DNA of 25,534 bases from positions 1 through 25,534 of the forward strand of contig CAZTLW010000019.1 of NCBI GenBank assembly GCA_964614585.1. The letters are read 5' to 3'. Numbering within the stretch: the stretch's first letter is position 1; every line of letters begins with the position of its first letter. The position numbers and the translations under genes are program-made. The stretch is from JAHEFX01 sp964614585. Its GTDB lineage: Bacteria > Actinomycetota > Acidimicrobiia > Spongiisociales > JAENVV01. The notes under the pieces were generated by a model. That model made no database searches, was not told the origin of the DNA, and saw only the letters and a list, made by a program, of their open reading frames with translations. Below are positions 14,619 through 21,003 of the stretch, piece after piece.

Positions 14619-16075
14619 CGTCCACCTCGCAAGACCAGCGCCTCGGCCACGTCGTCGGCCTCGATCACGTCCCGGTCGGCGAGGTCGGCGACGGTGCGGG
14701 CCACCCGTCGCACCCGATCGAACCCACGAGCGGTGAGCGCCCCCGAGCCCACCGCCTGGGCCAACAGGGCGTCGGCGTCGGGCGTGATGGCCAGGCCGTC
14801 GAGGGCGGGCCGATCGAGATGGGCGTTCGTGGAGCCTCGGGCCGCCTGCCGCGCCCGGGCCGCCACGACCCGATGGCGGACGGCCGCCGTTGGTTCCCCG
14901 GGCGGTCCGAGGAGCTCGTCGGACGGCACGGCGGTGACCCCCACCCGCAGGTCGATGCGGTCGAGAAGGGGCCCCGAGAGCCGCCGGGCATAGCGGTCGA
15001 CGAGCGCCGCGCTGCACCGACAGGCCGCCGTGCGATCGCCGAGGTGACCGCACGGGCAGGGGTTGGTGGCCGCCACGAGTTGCACGTCGGCCGGGAAGGT
15101 GGCCGACGCCCCCCGTCGGGCCACGTGCACGACCCGCTGCTCGAGGGGCTGGCGGAGACCATCGAGCAGGCGAGCGGGGAACTCGCCGAGTTCGTCGAGA
15201 AACAGCACCCCTCGGTGGGCAAGGGAGACCTCACCGGGGCTGGCGGCCCCGGGTCCACCGCCGAGCAGCGCCGCCTCCGAGGCCGAGTGGTGGGGAGCCC
15301 GGAACGGGCGGCAGCGGCCCGGGGGTGGCAGCCCGGCGGCGGCCCGGATGAGCGCCACTTCCAGTCGCTCACGGGCGGCGAGTGGTGGCAGCAGGCCCGG
15401 CAGGCAGGCGGCGAGCAGGCTCTTGCCGGCGCCGGGCGGTCCGGTGAGCAACAGGTGGTGGCCACCCGCGGCCGCCACCTCCACGGCCCTGCGGGCGGCC
15501 GCCTGGCCCCGCACCTGGGCGAGGTCGGGCACGTCGTCGACGGGGTCGGGCGCCTCGTCGGCGGAGACCGGGGCCGGGCCACCGCCCTCCAACACCGCGA
15601 TGGCCTCGGCAAGCGACCCGACCGGGCGGGTGTCGGCGCCCGTGAGCCCGGCCACGGCCGCTGCCAGCTCGCGGGGCACGACGCATGGCACGCCCGCCGC
15701 GGCGGCGACGACCCCGGCGGCGACTGCGCTCGCCACCGGTCGCACCGACCCCTCGAGCCCGAGCTCGCCCATCGCCACCACCGGGCGGGGCGGGATCTCC
15801 CGGGCCATCACGAGGGCGGCGAGCGCGATGGGCAAGTCGTAGGCGGCGCCCTCCTTGCGAATGTCGGCGGGCGACAGGTTCACCAGCTTGCGACCACGGG
15901 GCAGGCGACACCCCGAGGCGGTGACGGCGGACTGGACCCGGAGTCGGGCTTCACGGACGGCGGCGTCGGGCAGGCCGACGACGGAGAACCCCTCCTGGAC
16001 GCCGGTGAGGTCGGCCTCCACGGCGACGGGGCGGGCCTCGGCGCCGACGAGGGCGGCGGTCATGACGGCTGACAT
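14615..16075 (-). CDS. comM: YifB/ComM family Mg-chelatase-like AAA+ ATPase
   Basis: ComM is a hexameric helicase that promotes branch migration during natural transformation. The 486-residue protein has the N-terminal Lon-protease-like fold with KLVNLSPADIRKEGAAYDLPIALA, then the AAA+ module with Walker A GPPGAGKS (212-219), FRAPHHSASEAALLGG, Walker B GVLFLDELGEF, the sensor segment AATNPCPCGHLGD, and a C-terminal Mg-chelatase domain with SGPLLDRIDL and ALTARGFDRVRRVARTVADL. The ATG at 16075 is preceded by TACGGT at 6 bases, favouring a leaderless mRNA. A second ATG four codons in is possible. It overlaps dprA by four bases. Confidence 0.95.
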   Translation of the reverse strand: MSAVMTAALVGAEARPVAVEADLTGVQEGFSVVGLPDAAVREARLRVQSAVTASGCRLPRGRKLVNLSPADIRKEGAAYDLPIALAALVMAREIPPRPVVAMGELGLEGSVRPVASAVAAGVVAAAAGVPCVVPRELAAAVAGLTGADTRPVGSLAEAIAVLEGGGPAPVSADEAPDPVDDVPDLAQVRGQAAARRAVEVAAAGGHHLLLTGPPGAGKSLLAACLPGLLPPLAARERLEVALIRAAAGLPPPGRCRPFRAPHHSASEAALLGGGPGAASPGEVSLAHRGVLFLDELGEFPARLLDGLRQPLEQRVVHVARRGASATFPADVQLVAATNPCPCGHLGDRTAACRCSAALVDRYARRLSGPLLDRIDLRVGVTAVPSDELLGPPGEPTAAVRHRVVAARARQAARGSTNAHLDRPALDGLAITPDADALLAQAVGSGALTARGFDRVRRVARTVADLADRDVIEADDVAEALVLRGGR

Positions 16076-16081
16076 GGCCCG

Positions 16082-16087
16082 ACCGTA
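16082..16087 (-). promoter_or_regulatory. -10 element of comM-dprA (leaderless)
   Basis: TACGGT on the minus strand, followed by six bases (CGGGCC) and the comM ATG. This spacing places the expected transcription start at or next to the A of the ATG. Confidence 0.45.
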
Positions 16088-16114
16088 TGGGACGGGTGTG
16101 ACGCGTTCGAGCGA

Positions 16115-16777
16115 TCAGACCGTCGGTACGGTCTCGGCGGCGAGATCGTCGAAGACGGCCTTGGTGGCCGCGAAGCCGGCGGCCACTTCGTCCACGACCC
16201 GCTGCTGGCGCTCGGGCGACCAGTCGAGGGCGTCGAGGTGGCGGCGGTAGGCGGCCTTGAACTCCTTCGGGTCGGCGATCTCCTCGAACCGGTAGAAGGC
16301 CGTGCCCTGCCCGTCGGCGAAGCCGTACACCCGGTCGAGCACCCGGCGAATCAACTGCCCACCCGACAGGTCGCCGAGGTAGCGCAGGTAGTGGTGGGCG
16401 ACGAGCCCCTCGGAAGCGGTGCACACCTCGGCCAGGTGCTCCACGTAGGCCCGGGTGGCCGGCAACACCTCCGCCGATCCTGCCCAGTCGTCGCCGAGCA
16501 GGAACCGGAGGTCGGCCTCGAGGGCCGGCAGCCGGGTGAGCTCGGGGGCGAGGAGCGGCTCGAGGTCGGGATCCTCGTTGGCCGCAGCGGCCCGCTCCAG
16601 CTCGCCGTAGATGGCGTGGTGCTGGACCGCCAGCCGGGCGTAGTCCGACACCGGCAGCGCTCCGTCCATCAGGTCGATGACGAACGACGAGGTCTCGGCA
16701 CGCCGGTGGTCCTCGGCGGTCTCGTTGCGGAGCCGGGCGGCGAGCCCGCTCCCGTCGGCGGTGGCGATCCTGACCAT
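16115..16777 (-). CDS. hmuO: Heme oxygenase (biliverdin-producing)
   Basis: Heme oxygenase opens heme to biliverdin, CO and ferrous iron, either to scavenge iron or to make a bilin chromophore. The 220-residue helical protein has the proximal heme ligand H24 in ETAEDHRRAE and the distal-helix signature HHYLRYLGDLSGGQLIRRVL (128-147), with the glycines and aspartate that contact heme-bound oxygen (GDLSGG, 135-140). Later segments YGFADGQGTAFYRF and FKAAYRRHLDAL are typical of the family. The start codon lies 6 bases after TACCAT. Neighbours are comM on the same strand and small plus-strand genes upstream, with no heme transporter in view. Two palindromes upstream suggest specific repression. 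Confidence 0.95.
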   Translation of the reverse strand: MVRIATADGSGLAARLRNETAEDHRRAETSSFVIDLMDGALPVSDYARLAVQHHAIYGELERAAAANEDPDLEPLLAPELTRLPALEADLRFLLGDDWAGSAEVLPATRAYVEHLAEVCTASEGLVAHHYLRYLGDLSGGQLIRRVLDRVYGFADGQGTAFYRFEEIADPKEFKAAYRRHLDALDWSPERQQRVVDEVAAGFAATKAVFDDLAAETVPTV

Positions 16778-16788
16778 GCCGGCATGGT
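16773..16788. promoter_or_regulatory. 16-bp perfect palindrome over the hmuO start codon and -10
   Basis: ACCATGCCGGCATGGT equals its own reverse complement. It includes the hmuO ATG on the minus strand and most of the TACCAT hexamer. It may be an operator, but its centre GCCGGC also belongs to the promoter consensus seen at other genes in this window, so the symmetry could be partly incidental. Confidence 0.55.
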
Positions 16789-16789
16789 A
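16784..16789 (-). promoter_or_regulatory. -10 element of hmuO (leaderless)
   Basis: CGG-TACCAT-GCCGGC-ATG on the minus strand nearly repeats CGG-TACCCT-GCCGGCC-ATG of the divergent small gene at 16894. Six bases separate the hexamer from the ATG. Confidence 0.55.
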
Positions 16790-16794
16790 CCGAA

Positions 16795-16815
16795 GTTCCG
16801 ACGGTATGTCGGAAC
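16795..16815. promoter_or_regulatory. Candidate operator upstream of hmuO
   Basis: Perfect 8-bp arms GTTCCGAC (16795-16802) and GTCGGAAC (16808-16815) flank a 5-base centre (GGTAT). The site starts 6 bases upstream of the hmuO -10 and would cover the -35 region, the usual place for a dimeric repressor. It does not resemble the IdeR/DtxR iron box. Confidence 0.6.
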
Positions 16816-16880
16816 GACGCGGCGTCGGATCGACACCGCGTCGGCATCCCCGGTCCGGTGAGACAGCCCCGGGCCACCGG

Positions 16881-16886
16881 TACCCT
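16881..16886 (+). promoter_or_regulatory. -10 element of the small membrane gene (leaderless)
   Basis: CGG-TACCCT-GCCGGCC-ATG: a TANNNT hexamer with 7 bases before the ATG at 16894. It matches the proS promoter over CGGTACCCT. Confidence 0.55.
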
Positions 16887-16893
16887 GCCGGCC

Positions 16894-17007
16894 ATGGGCT
16901 TCAACCCCTTCCGGGAACAGCGGAAAACCGCCTTCGACGTCGTCATGGTCGTCGGAGCCCTCGCGCTCACGATCGGACTCGTGCTGTGGGCGATGTTCGG
17001 GGGCTGA
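16894..17007 (+). CDS. Small single-span membrane protein (37 aa)
   Basis: A 37-residue ORF starting MGFNPFREQRKTAFDVV and continuing into one hydrophobic segment (about residues 17-34, VVMVVGALALTIGLVLWAMF) before ending at FGG. The basic N-terminal stretch suggests it stays on the cytoplasmic side. No function is known to me. Support for it being real comes from the matched promoter 7 bases upstream, the clean membrane segment, and the coupled downstream gene. Similar NPFR-plus-one-helix peptides occur in other actinobacteria as far as I recall, which I cannot check here. Confidence 0.65.
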   Translation: MGFNPFREQRKTAFDVVMVVGALALTIGLVLWAMFGG

Positions 17008-17192
17008 CCGAGACCGTCGTCCCGGTCCAGCCGCACCAGGCGCGCAAGCGATACACCTGCCCGGGCTGCCAGGGGCCCATCGAGCCGGGCACCTTCCACG
17101 TGGTCGTCATCCCCGACGAGGCCGTCGACCTCCGCCGCCACTGGCACCGCGGCTGCTGGTTCAAGGAACTGCGGATGCGGCCCCGGGCCTGA
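16986..17192 (+). CDS. Small zinc-ribbon-like protein
   Basis: A basic protein of about 63-68 residues with CPGCQGPIEPGTFHVVVIP followed by RRHWHRGCW. The paired CxxC, histidines and last cysteine make a plausible zinc site. It resembles small actinobacterial proteins with a YRCPGC...HWHRACW core, sometimes annotated as ATP/GTP-binding without evidence. The start is uncertain. A GTG at 16986 overlaps the membrane gene by 22 bases. A CTG at 17004 overlaps its stop as CTGA and would start L-TETVVPVQPHQARKRYTC. There is no ATG in front of the motif. It is probably co-expressed with the membrane peptide. Function unknown. Confidence 0.65.
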   Translation: MGDVRGLTETVVPVQPHQARKRYTCPGCQGPIEPGTFHVVVIPDEAVDLRRHWHRGCWFKELRMRPRA

Positions 17193-17219
17193 CCACCGGG
17201 AACCGACACCGGACGCCGT

Positions 17220-17225
17220 TAGGTT
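17220..17225 (+). promoter_or_regulatory. -10 element of the HAD gene (leaderless)
   Basis: TAGGTT followed by GCCGACG and the ATG at 17233: a 7-base gap, as at the other leaderless starts here. Confidence 0.45.
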
Positions 17226-17232
17226 GCCGACG

Positions 17233-18444
17233 ATGGCCGAGACCGACATCGAACTGCGCACCATCCGCACGTTGGCCGAGTTCTACGGGCTCATGGAGGA
17301 GACGGCGACCGTTCGTCGCCGGCTCGTGGTCGATCGCCTCGCCGACCGGCCGCCTCGGCCGGACGACGTCGTCTCGCTCGAACGAGCCCTCGCCTCACTC
17401 GACACGATCGAGGGCGAGGGCCACGACCGACGGCTCGTCGTGGGCGACCACACGCCCGTGGACGTCGACCTCGCCTACGAGTTCGGGGAGTTGGAGAAGG
17501 ACCTCGTCTACCTCGACGTCGGCGAGACGGCGTTCCTCGACCACCTCGCCCGCCTCCACGGGACGTTCGACGAACCCGTCGGCGCCATCGTCGACCGACT
17601 CGGCGGCGTCGCGCCGGCGTGCTTCCTCACCGACCGCGACGGCACCATCAACAACTACTGCGGCCGATACCGCTCATCGATCCAATCGGCCTACAACGCC
17701 GTGTTCCTCGCTCGATTCGCGAGGCGCCGTTGCGAGACCCCGATCATCATCACGTCGGCGCCGCTCGCCGACCCGGGCATCGTCGACGTGAGCGTGACGC
17801 CGGAGGGGACCCTCGTGCTCGCCGCCTCCAAGGGTCGGGAGTTCGTCGACCTCGAGGGCCGGCGGCATCGCCAGCCCATCGCCGACGAGGACCAGGCCCT
17901 GCTGGACCGGTTCAACCGTCGGCTCGAGGACCTGGTCGACCGGCCCGGGAACCGGCGATTCGGCCTCATCGGCTCCGGCCTCCAGCGCAAGTTCGGCCAG
18001 ACGACGGTCGCCCGCCAGGACATCAGCGGCTCGGTCCCCCCCGCCGAGTCGGCCGCCTTCCTCGAGCAGGTGGACCGGATCGTGCGCGACCTCGACCCGA
18101 CCGGGGACCGGCTCGTCGTCGAGGACACGGGACTCGACATCGAGGTCATCCTCACCGTCGGCGACGACGGCGACGTCCGCGACTTCGGCAAGCGGGACGC
18201 CGTCGGCCTCCTCGAGCGCGAGCTGGACCTCGACCTGGCCCAGGGCCCGCACCTCGTCTGCGGCGACACGGCCTCCGACGTACCCATGGTCGAGGCCGTC
18301 GTGGAGCGGACCTCCGCCACGCACACGGTCTTCGTCACCGAGGACGACGAGCTGGCGAAGCGGGTGGGGACCGTCTGCCCGGGCGCCGTCGTCGTCCCCG
18401 AGCCGGACCAACTGATCGCGGCGCTGGGCGTGCTCTCGCGCTAG
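17233..18444 (+). CDS. HAD-superfamily phosphatase with an N-terminal helical domain
   Basis: A 403-residue protein. From about residue 128 it has the HAD catalytic set: motif I FLTDRDGTINNYCG (D134 nucleophile, D136 acid/base), motif II IIITSAPLAD, a lysine in DFGKRDAVGLL as motif III, and CGDTASDVPM as motif IV. The spacing, with a large cap between motifs II and III, suits the type IIB group that includes trehalose-phosphate and sucrose-phosphate phosphatases, so a sugar-phosphate substrate is plausible but unproven. Residues 1-125 are mostly charged helices with no recognised motif. The ATG at 17233 is preferred over a TTG three codons earlier because the latter lies inside the -10 element. 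The gene ends 19 bases from the stop of convergent yraN. Confidence 0.8.
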   Translation: MAETDIELRTIRTLAEFYGLMEETATVRRRLVVDRLADRPPRPDDVVSLERALASLDTIEGEGHDRRLVVGDHTPVDVDLAYEFGELEKDLVYLDVGETAFLDHLARLHGTFDEPVGAIVDRLGGVAPACFLTDRDGTINNYCGRYRSSIQSAYNAVFLARFARRRCETPIIITSAPLADPGIVDVSVTPEGTLVLAASKGREFVDLEGRRHRQPIADEDQALLDRFNRRLEDLVDRPGNRRFGLIGSGLQRKFGQTTVARQDISGSVPPAESAAFLEQVDRIVRDLDPTGDRLVVEDTGLDIEVILTVGDDGDVRDFGKRDAVGLLERELDLDLAQGPHLVCGDTASDVPMVEAVVERTSATHTVFVTEDDELAKRVGTVCPGAVVVPEPDQLIAALGVLSR

Positions 18445-18463
18445 GTGGCACCGTGGCGCCGGC

Positions 18464-18778
18464 TCACCAGCCGTGGACGGCGTGGAGGCGGGCACCGTCG
18501 GCACCGAGCCACACGCCGACGACGTCGATGCGGGCCGCCCCGAGGGCGGCCGCGAGGCGGCGGAGCGACCGTTCCTTGGCTTCGTCCACCTGGGCGAAGG
18601 GGTCCCCGTCGGTGACCGTCTTGACCTCGACGACCACCCGACCGGCGGGCCCGGCGACGAGGAGATCGCACTCGGCACCGGCGGCGCGAATGTTGCGACC
18701 GAGGACCCGGAGGCCCCACACGACGTAGCGCTCGGCGGCCAGCCGCTCCCCCAGGGAACCGATCTCGGCCCGGCTCAG
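18464..18778 (-). CDS. yraN: YraN/UPF0102 endonuclease-like protein, apparent CTG start
   Basis: The YraN family has a Holliday-junction-resolvase-like fold. The protein shows GSLGERLAAERYVVWGLRVLGRNIR, the acidic pair in AECDLLV and the active-site-like VVVEVKTV. With a CTG start at 18778 it is 104 residues, slightly under the usual 115-120. No ATG, GTG or TTG exists in frame between the overlapping DUF2469 coding region and the conserved GSLGE segment. The only near-cognate codon at the right place is the CTG in a CTGA overlap with the DUF2469 stop, parallel to ATGA and GTGA junctions nearby. An internal GTG would remove conserved residues. The yraN-comM-dprA neighbourhood is conserved, although comM is displaced here by an inserted block. 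Confidence 0.85.
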   Translation of the reverse strand: MSRAEIGSLGERLAAERYVVWGLRVLGRNIRAAGAECDLLVAGPAGRVVVEVKTVTDGDPFAQVDEAKERSLRRLAAALGAARIDVVGVWLGADGARLHAVHGW

Positions 18779-19068
18779 AGTCGGGCGCCGGGCTCCAGCT
18801 CCTCGATGTTGACGTCCCGGAAACTGAGCACCGTCACCCGCTTCAGAAAGCGCGCCGGTCGGTACATGTCCCACACCCAGGCGTCCTCCAGCTCGATCCG
18901 GAAGTAGGTGGAGCCCTTCTTCTCGACCTGCTCCATCGACACCTCGTTGGCCAGGTAGAACCGGCGCTCCGTCTCGACCACGTACCGGAACATCGGGAGG
19001 ACGTCCCGGTACTCCTTGTAGATCTGGAGCTCGACTTCGGTCTCGAATCGCTCGAGGTCTTCGTCCAT
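18775..19068 (-). CDS. DUF2469 family protein
   Basis: A 97-residue acidic protein of an actinobacterial family of unknown function usually found between rnhB or lepB and yraN. It begins MDEDLERFETEVELQIYKEYRDV and includes FRYVVETERRFYLANEV, the aromatic segment DAWVWDMYRPARFLKRVTVL and FRDVNIEEL, all characteristic. The start at 19068 matches family N-termini, and a longer in-frame start would run through the promoter. Its TGA forms the CTGA overlap with yraN. rnhB, which commonly precedes it, is absent. Confidence 0.92.
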   Translation of the reverse strand: MDEDLERFETEVELQIYKEYRDVLPMFRYVVETERRFYLANEVSMEQVEKKGSTYFRIELEDAWVWDMYRPARFLKRVTVLSFRDVNIEELEPGARL

Positions 19069-19094
19069 GGTCCGCCTCGTCGTGGAGAGTGTCG

Positions 19095-19100
19095 ATCCTA
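19095..19100 (-). promoter_or_regulatory. -10 element of DUF2469-yraN
   Basis: TAGGAT on the minus strand in CCCTAGGATCGA, a 12-base block found again on the plus strand before the gene at 20284. The leader of about 20 bases includes a GAGG near the ATG. No -35 is evident. Confidence 0.45.
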
Positions 19101-19172
19101 GGGTCGGCCGTGGGGTTGCCCGGGACAATCACGGCCCCAGTGTTACCGGTCGGGTGCGACGCGCTTGGTGGC

Positions 19173-19793
19173 CTACAGCCCCGACCAGCGGTCGAGCGGC
19201 CACATGACCACGAAGGCGCGGCCGACGACCTCGTCGGCGGGGATGGGGCCGAAGACGCGGCTGTCCGAGGAGTGGTTGCGGTTGTCGCCCATCACCCAGA
19301 GCTGGTCGGGGCCGATGGTGGTCGGCTCCATGTCGGCCATGTCGACGCCGGCGGGCAGGTAGGGCTCGTCGAGCGCCACGCCGTCCACCACCACCTGGTT
19401 GCCGACGATCGCCACCTCTTGGCCCTCGGTGGCGATGACCCGCTTGATGAAGTCATCGGGCACCGTGGCGGTGCGGATACCGAGGGACTCGACGATCGAC
19501 CGGGCGAAGGCCTCGAGGAACGGCTCGTCGACCTGGTCGTCGGCATAGGGGGACTCGAAGACCACGACGTCGCCCGGCTCGGGCTCGCCGAGGCGGTACT
19601 CGAGCTTGTTGACGAGGACGCGGTCGTCCACCTCGAGGGTGGGGACCATGGAGCTGGAGGGGATCCAGAACGCCTGGATGAGGAACGTCTTGATGACGAT
19701 CGCCACGGCCAGTGCCACGAGCACCAGCAGCGGGAACTCGACGATGAACGGCAGGCCCTTGCGCTCGGGTCGGGCCGCCGCCTCCTCGGTCAC
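19173..19793 (-). CDS. lepB: Type I signal peptidase
   Basis: LepB removes signal peptides from exported proteins at the outer face of the membrane. The 206-residue protein has one N-terminal membrane anchor (about 15-40), the catalytic serine S48 in IPSSSMVPTL, the general-base lysine K117 in DDFIKRVIATEG, and the box GDNRNHSSDSRVFG near residue 177. It starts at a GTG (19793), 18 bases after the rplS stop. The rplS-lepB order is conserved in Actinomycetota, and cotranscription from the rplS promoter is likely. Confidence 0.96.
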   Translation of the reverse strand: MTEEAAARPERKGLPFIVEFPLLVLVALAVAIVIKTFLIQAFWIPSSSMVPTLEVDDRVLVNKLEYRLGEPEPGDVVVFESPYADDQVDEPFLEAFARSIVESLGIRTATVPDDFIKRVIATEGQEVAIVGNQVVVDGVALDEPYLPAGVDMADMEPTTIGPDQLWVMGDNRNHSSDSRVFGPIPADEVVGRAFVVMWPLDRWSGL

Positions 19794-19811
19794 GGGTCCG
19801 CTCGGACGGGC

Positions 19812-20156
19812 CTAGGCCCGCTTCTCCTTGATGCGGGCCGACTTGCCGACCCGATCGCGGAGGTAGTAGAGCTTCGCACGCCGGACGTCGCCGCGCCGCA
19901 GCACCTCGATGGACTGGATGATGGGGGCGTGGACCGGGAAGATCCGCTCGACGCCCACGCCGTAGGACACCTTGCGGACGGTGAAGGTGTCGTTGATGCC
20001 GGCGCCGTTGCGGGCGATCACCACGCCCTCGAACGCCTGCACCCGTTCGCGGCCACCCTCGACGACGCGCACGTTGACCCGCACGGTGTCACCGGCGCGG
20101 AAGTCGGGCACGTCGTCGCGGAGCGAGGCACGGCCGACCGCTTCGAGGTCGTTCAT
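19812..20156 (-). CDS. rplS: 50S ribosomal protein L19
   Basis: L19 sits at the interface of the ribosomal subunits. The 114-residue product has the family pattern: DFRAGDTVRVNVRVVEG, RVQAFEGVVIARNGAG, TFTVRKVSYGVGVERIFPVHAP and a basic tail RRAKLYYLRDRVGKSARIKEKRA. The ATG at 20156 has GAAGGAG about 6 bases upstream. In many bacteria rplS is co-transcribed with trmD. Here a separate gene on the opposite strand intervenes and rplS has its own promoter. Confidence 0.98.
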   Translation of the reverse strand: MNDLEAVGRASLRDDVPDFRAGDTVRVNVRVVEGGRERVQAFEGVVIARNGAGINDTFTVRKVSYGVGVERIFPVHAPIIQSIEVLRRGDVRRAKLYYLRDRVGKSARIKEKRA

Positions 20157-20175
20157 GGGGGTCTCCTTCGATGCA

Positions 20176-20192
20176 CGGACGGGAGGCGTCCG
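20176..20192 (-). promoter_or_regulatory. Hairpin in the rplS leader
   Basis: A 6-bp stem CGGACG / CGTCCG with a 5-base loop lies in the predicted rplS leader of about 35 bases, just upstream of the ribosome-binding site. L19 leader regulation is known in Firmicutes. Any equivalent here is inference. Confidence 0.35.
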
Positions 20193-20199
20193 ACGGGGA

Positions 20200-20229
20200 A
20201 GTGTATCGGGCTCCGATTCGAAACGGCAA
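20200..20229 (-). promoter_or_regulatory. Promoter of rplS-lepB
   Basis: TTGCCG (20224-20229), an 18-base spacer and TACACT (20200-20205) on the minus strand. This is the best match to a housekeeping -35/-10 pair in the window. Confidence 0.65.
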
Positions 20230-20245
20230 TCGTCGCGACGCTCCC

Positions 20246-20251
20246 TAGGAT
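20246..20251 (+). promoter_or_regulatory. -10 element of the dioxygenase gene
   Basis: TAGGAT in CCCTAGGATCGA, identical over 12 bases to the DUF2469 promoter. A ribosome-binding site AAGGAG follows before the ATG at 20284. Its upstream region overlaps the divergent rplS promoter. Confidence 0.5.
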
Positions 20252-20283
20252 CGAATCAGACGACGGGACGAAGGAGAAACGCC

Positions 20284-21003
20284 ATGGCGCAACGGAGCGC
20301 TGCGTTGGAGGCCATGGGCCGGGTACGGGACCAGGTGCTGCCCGTCATCGAGCGACCCCTCGACCACTACTCGAAGGTCGGGGCCGGCACCTTCTACGAC
20401 CCCAAGGACTTCGACTGGATCCCCGGCGTCGAGGCGCAGTTGCCGCTCATCCAGGCCGAGATGGAGGCCGTCCTCGAGGACCGGGAGTCGATCCCGCTCT
20501 TCCAGGAGCTCATCCCGAGCCAGGCGATGCTGACCGACGACGACAAGTGGCGCACGTACACCTTCTACGGCTACGGCGTCAGCCACGACCAGAACATCGC
20601 CCGCTGCCCAGAGACCGCCCGGATCGCCCGGTCGATCCCCGGCATGACGACGGCCTTCTTCTCGATCCTCGCCCCCGGCAAGCACATCCCACCCCACCGC
20701 GGGTTCTACAAGGGGGTGCTCCGCTACCACCTGGGCCTCAAGGTCCCGGCCGACGCGGAGCAGTGCCGGATCCGGGTCGGCGACGACATCCGCCACTGGA
20801 CCGAGGGCGGCAGCCTGGTCTTCGACGACACCTTCGAGCACCAGGTGTGGAACGACACCGACGAGGAGCGGGTCGTCTTCTTCGTCGACTTCCTCCGCCC
20901 GCTCCCCCAGCCGCTGCGATCGATCAACCAGGGCGTCGTGAAGGCGATCGGCTGGTCGCCCGAGATCCGCCGAGCCGCCAAGGCGGGCCGGATCCCGACC
21001 TAG
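20284..21003 (+). CDS. Aspartyl/asparaginyl beta-hydroxylase-like 2-oxoglutarate dioxygenase
   Basis: This Fe(II)/2-oxoglutarate family includes vertebrate AspH and bacterial LpxO. The 239-residue protein keeps the active-site pattern: PHRG with iron ligand H138, VLRYHLGL with R147 and H149, FDDTFEHQVWN with second ligand H186, and ERVVFFVDF with R196 placed like the 2-oxoglutarate-binding arginine of AspH. Between these, RIRVGDDIRHWTEGGSLVF fits the jelly-roll core. The first 80 residues may set substrate choice. The substrate is unknown: a protein side chain, a lipid acyl chain or a small molecule are all possible. A good AAGGAG lies 7 bases before the ATG. Its TAG and that of convergent trmD share bases in a single CTAG. 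It separates trmD from rplS. Confidence 0.88.
   Translation: MAQRSAALEAMGRVRDQVLPVIERPLDHYSKVGAGTFYDPKDFDWIPGVEAQLPLIQAEMEAVLEDRESIPLFQELIPSQAMLTDDDKWRTYTFYGYGVSHDQNIARCPETARIARSIPGMTTAFFSILAPGKHIPPHRGFYKGVLRYHLGLKVPADAEQCRIRVGDDIRHWTEGGSLVFDDTFEHQVWNDTDEERVVFFVDFLRPLPQPLRSINQGVVKAIGWSPEIRRAAKAGRIPT

Noticed and set aside
13590..15053. Longer dprA start extending into comM
   Set aside because: The added 140 or so residues are a shadow of comM. The ATGA overlap at 14615-14618 gives the expected DprA N-terminus.
20206..20260. Possible tRNA-like TTCGAA near the rplS promoter
   Set aside because: No acceptor stem, D-arm or anticodon arm can be drawn around it. It lies in the spacer of a good promoter.
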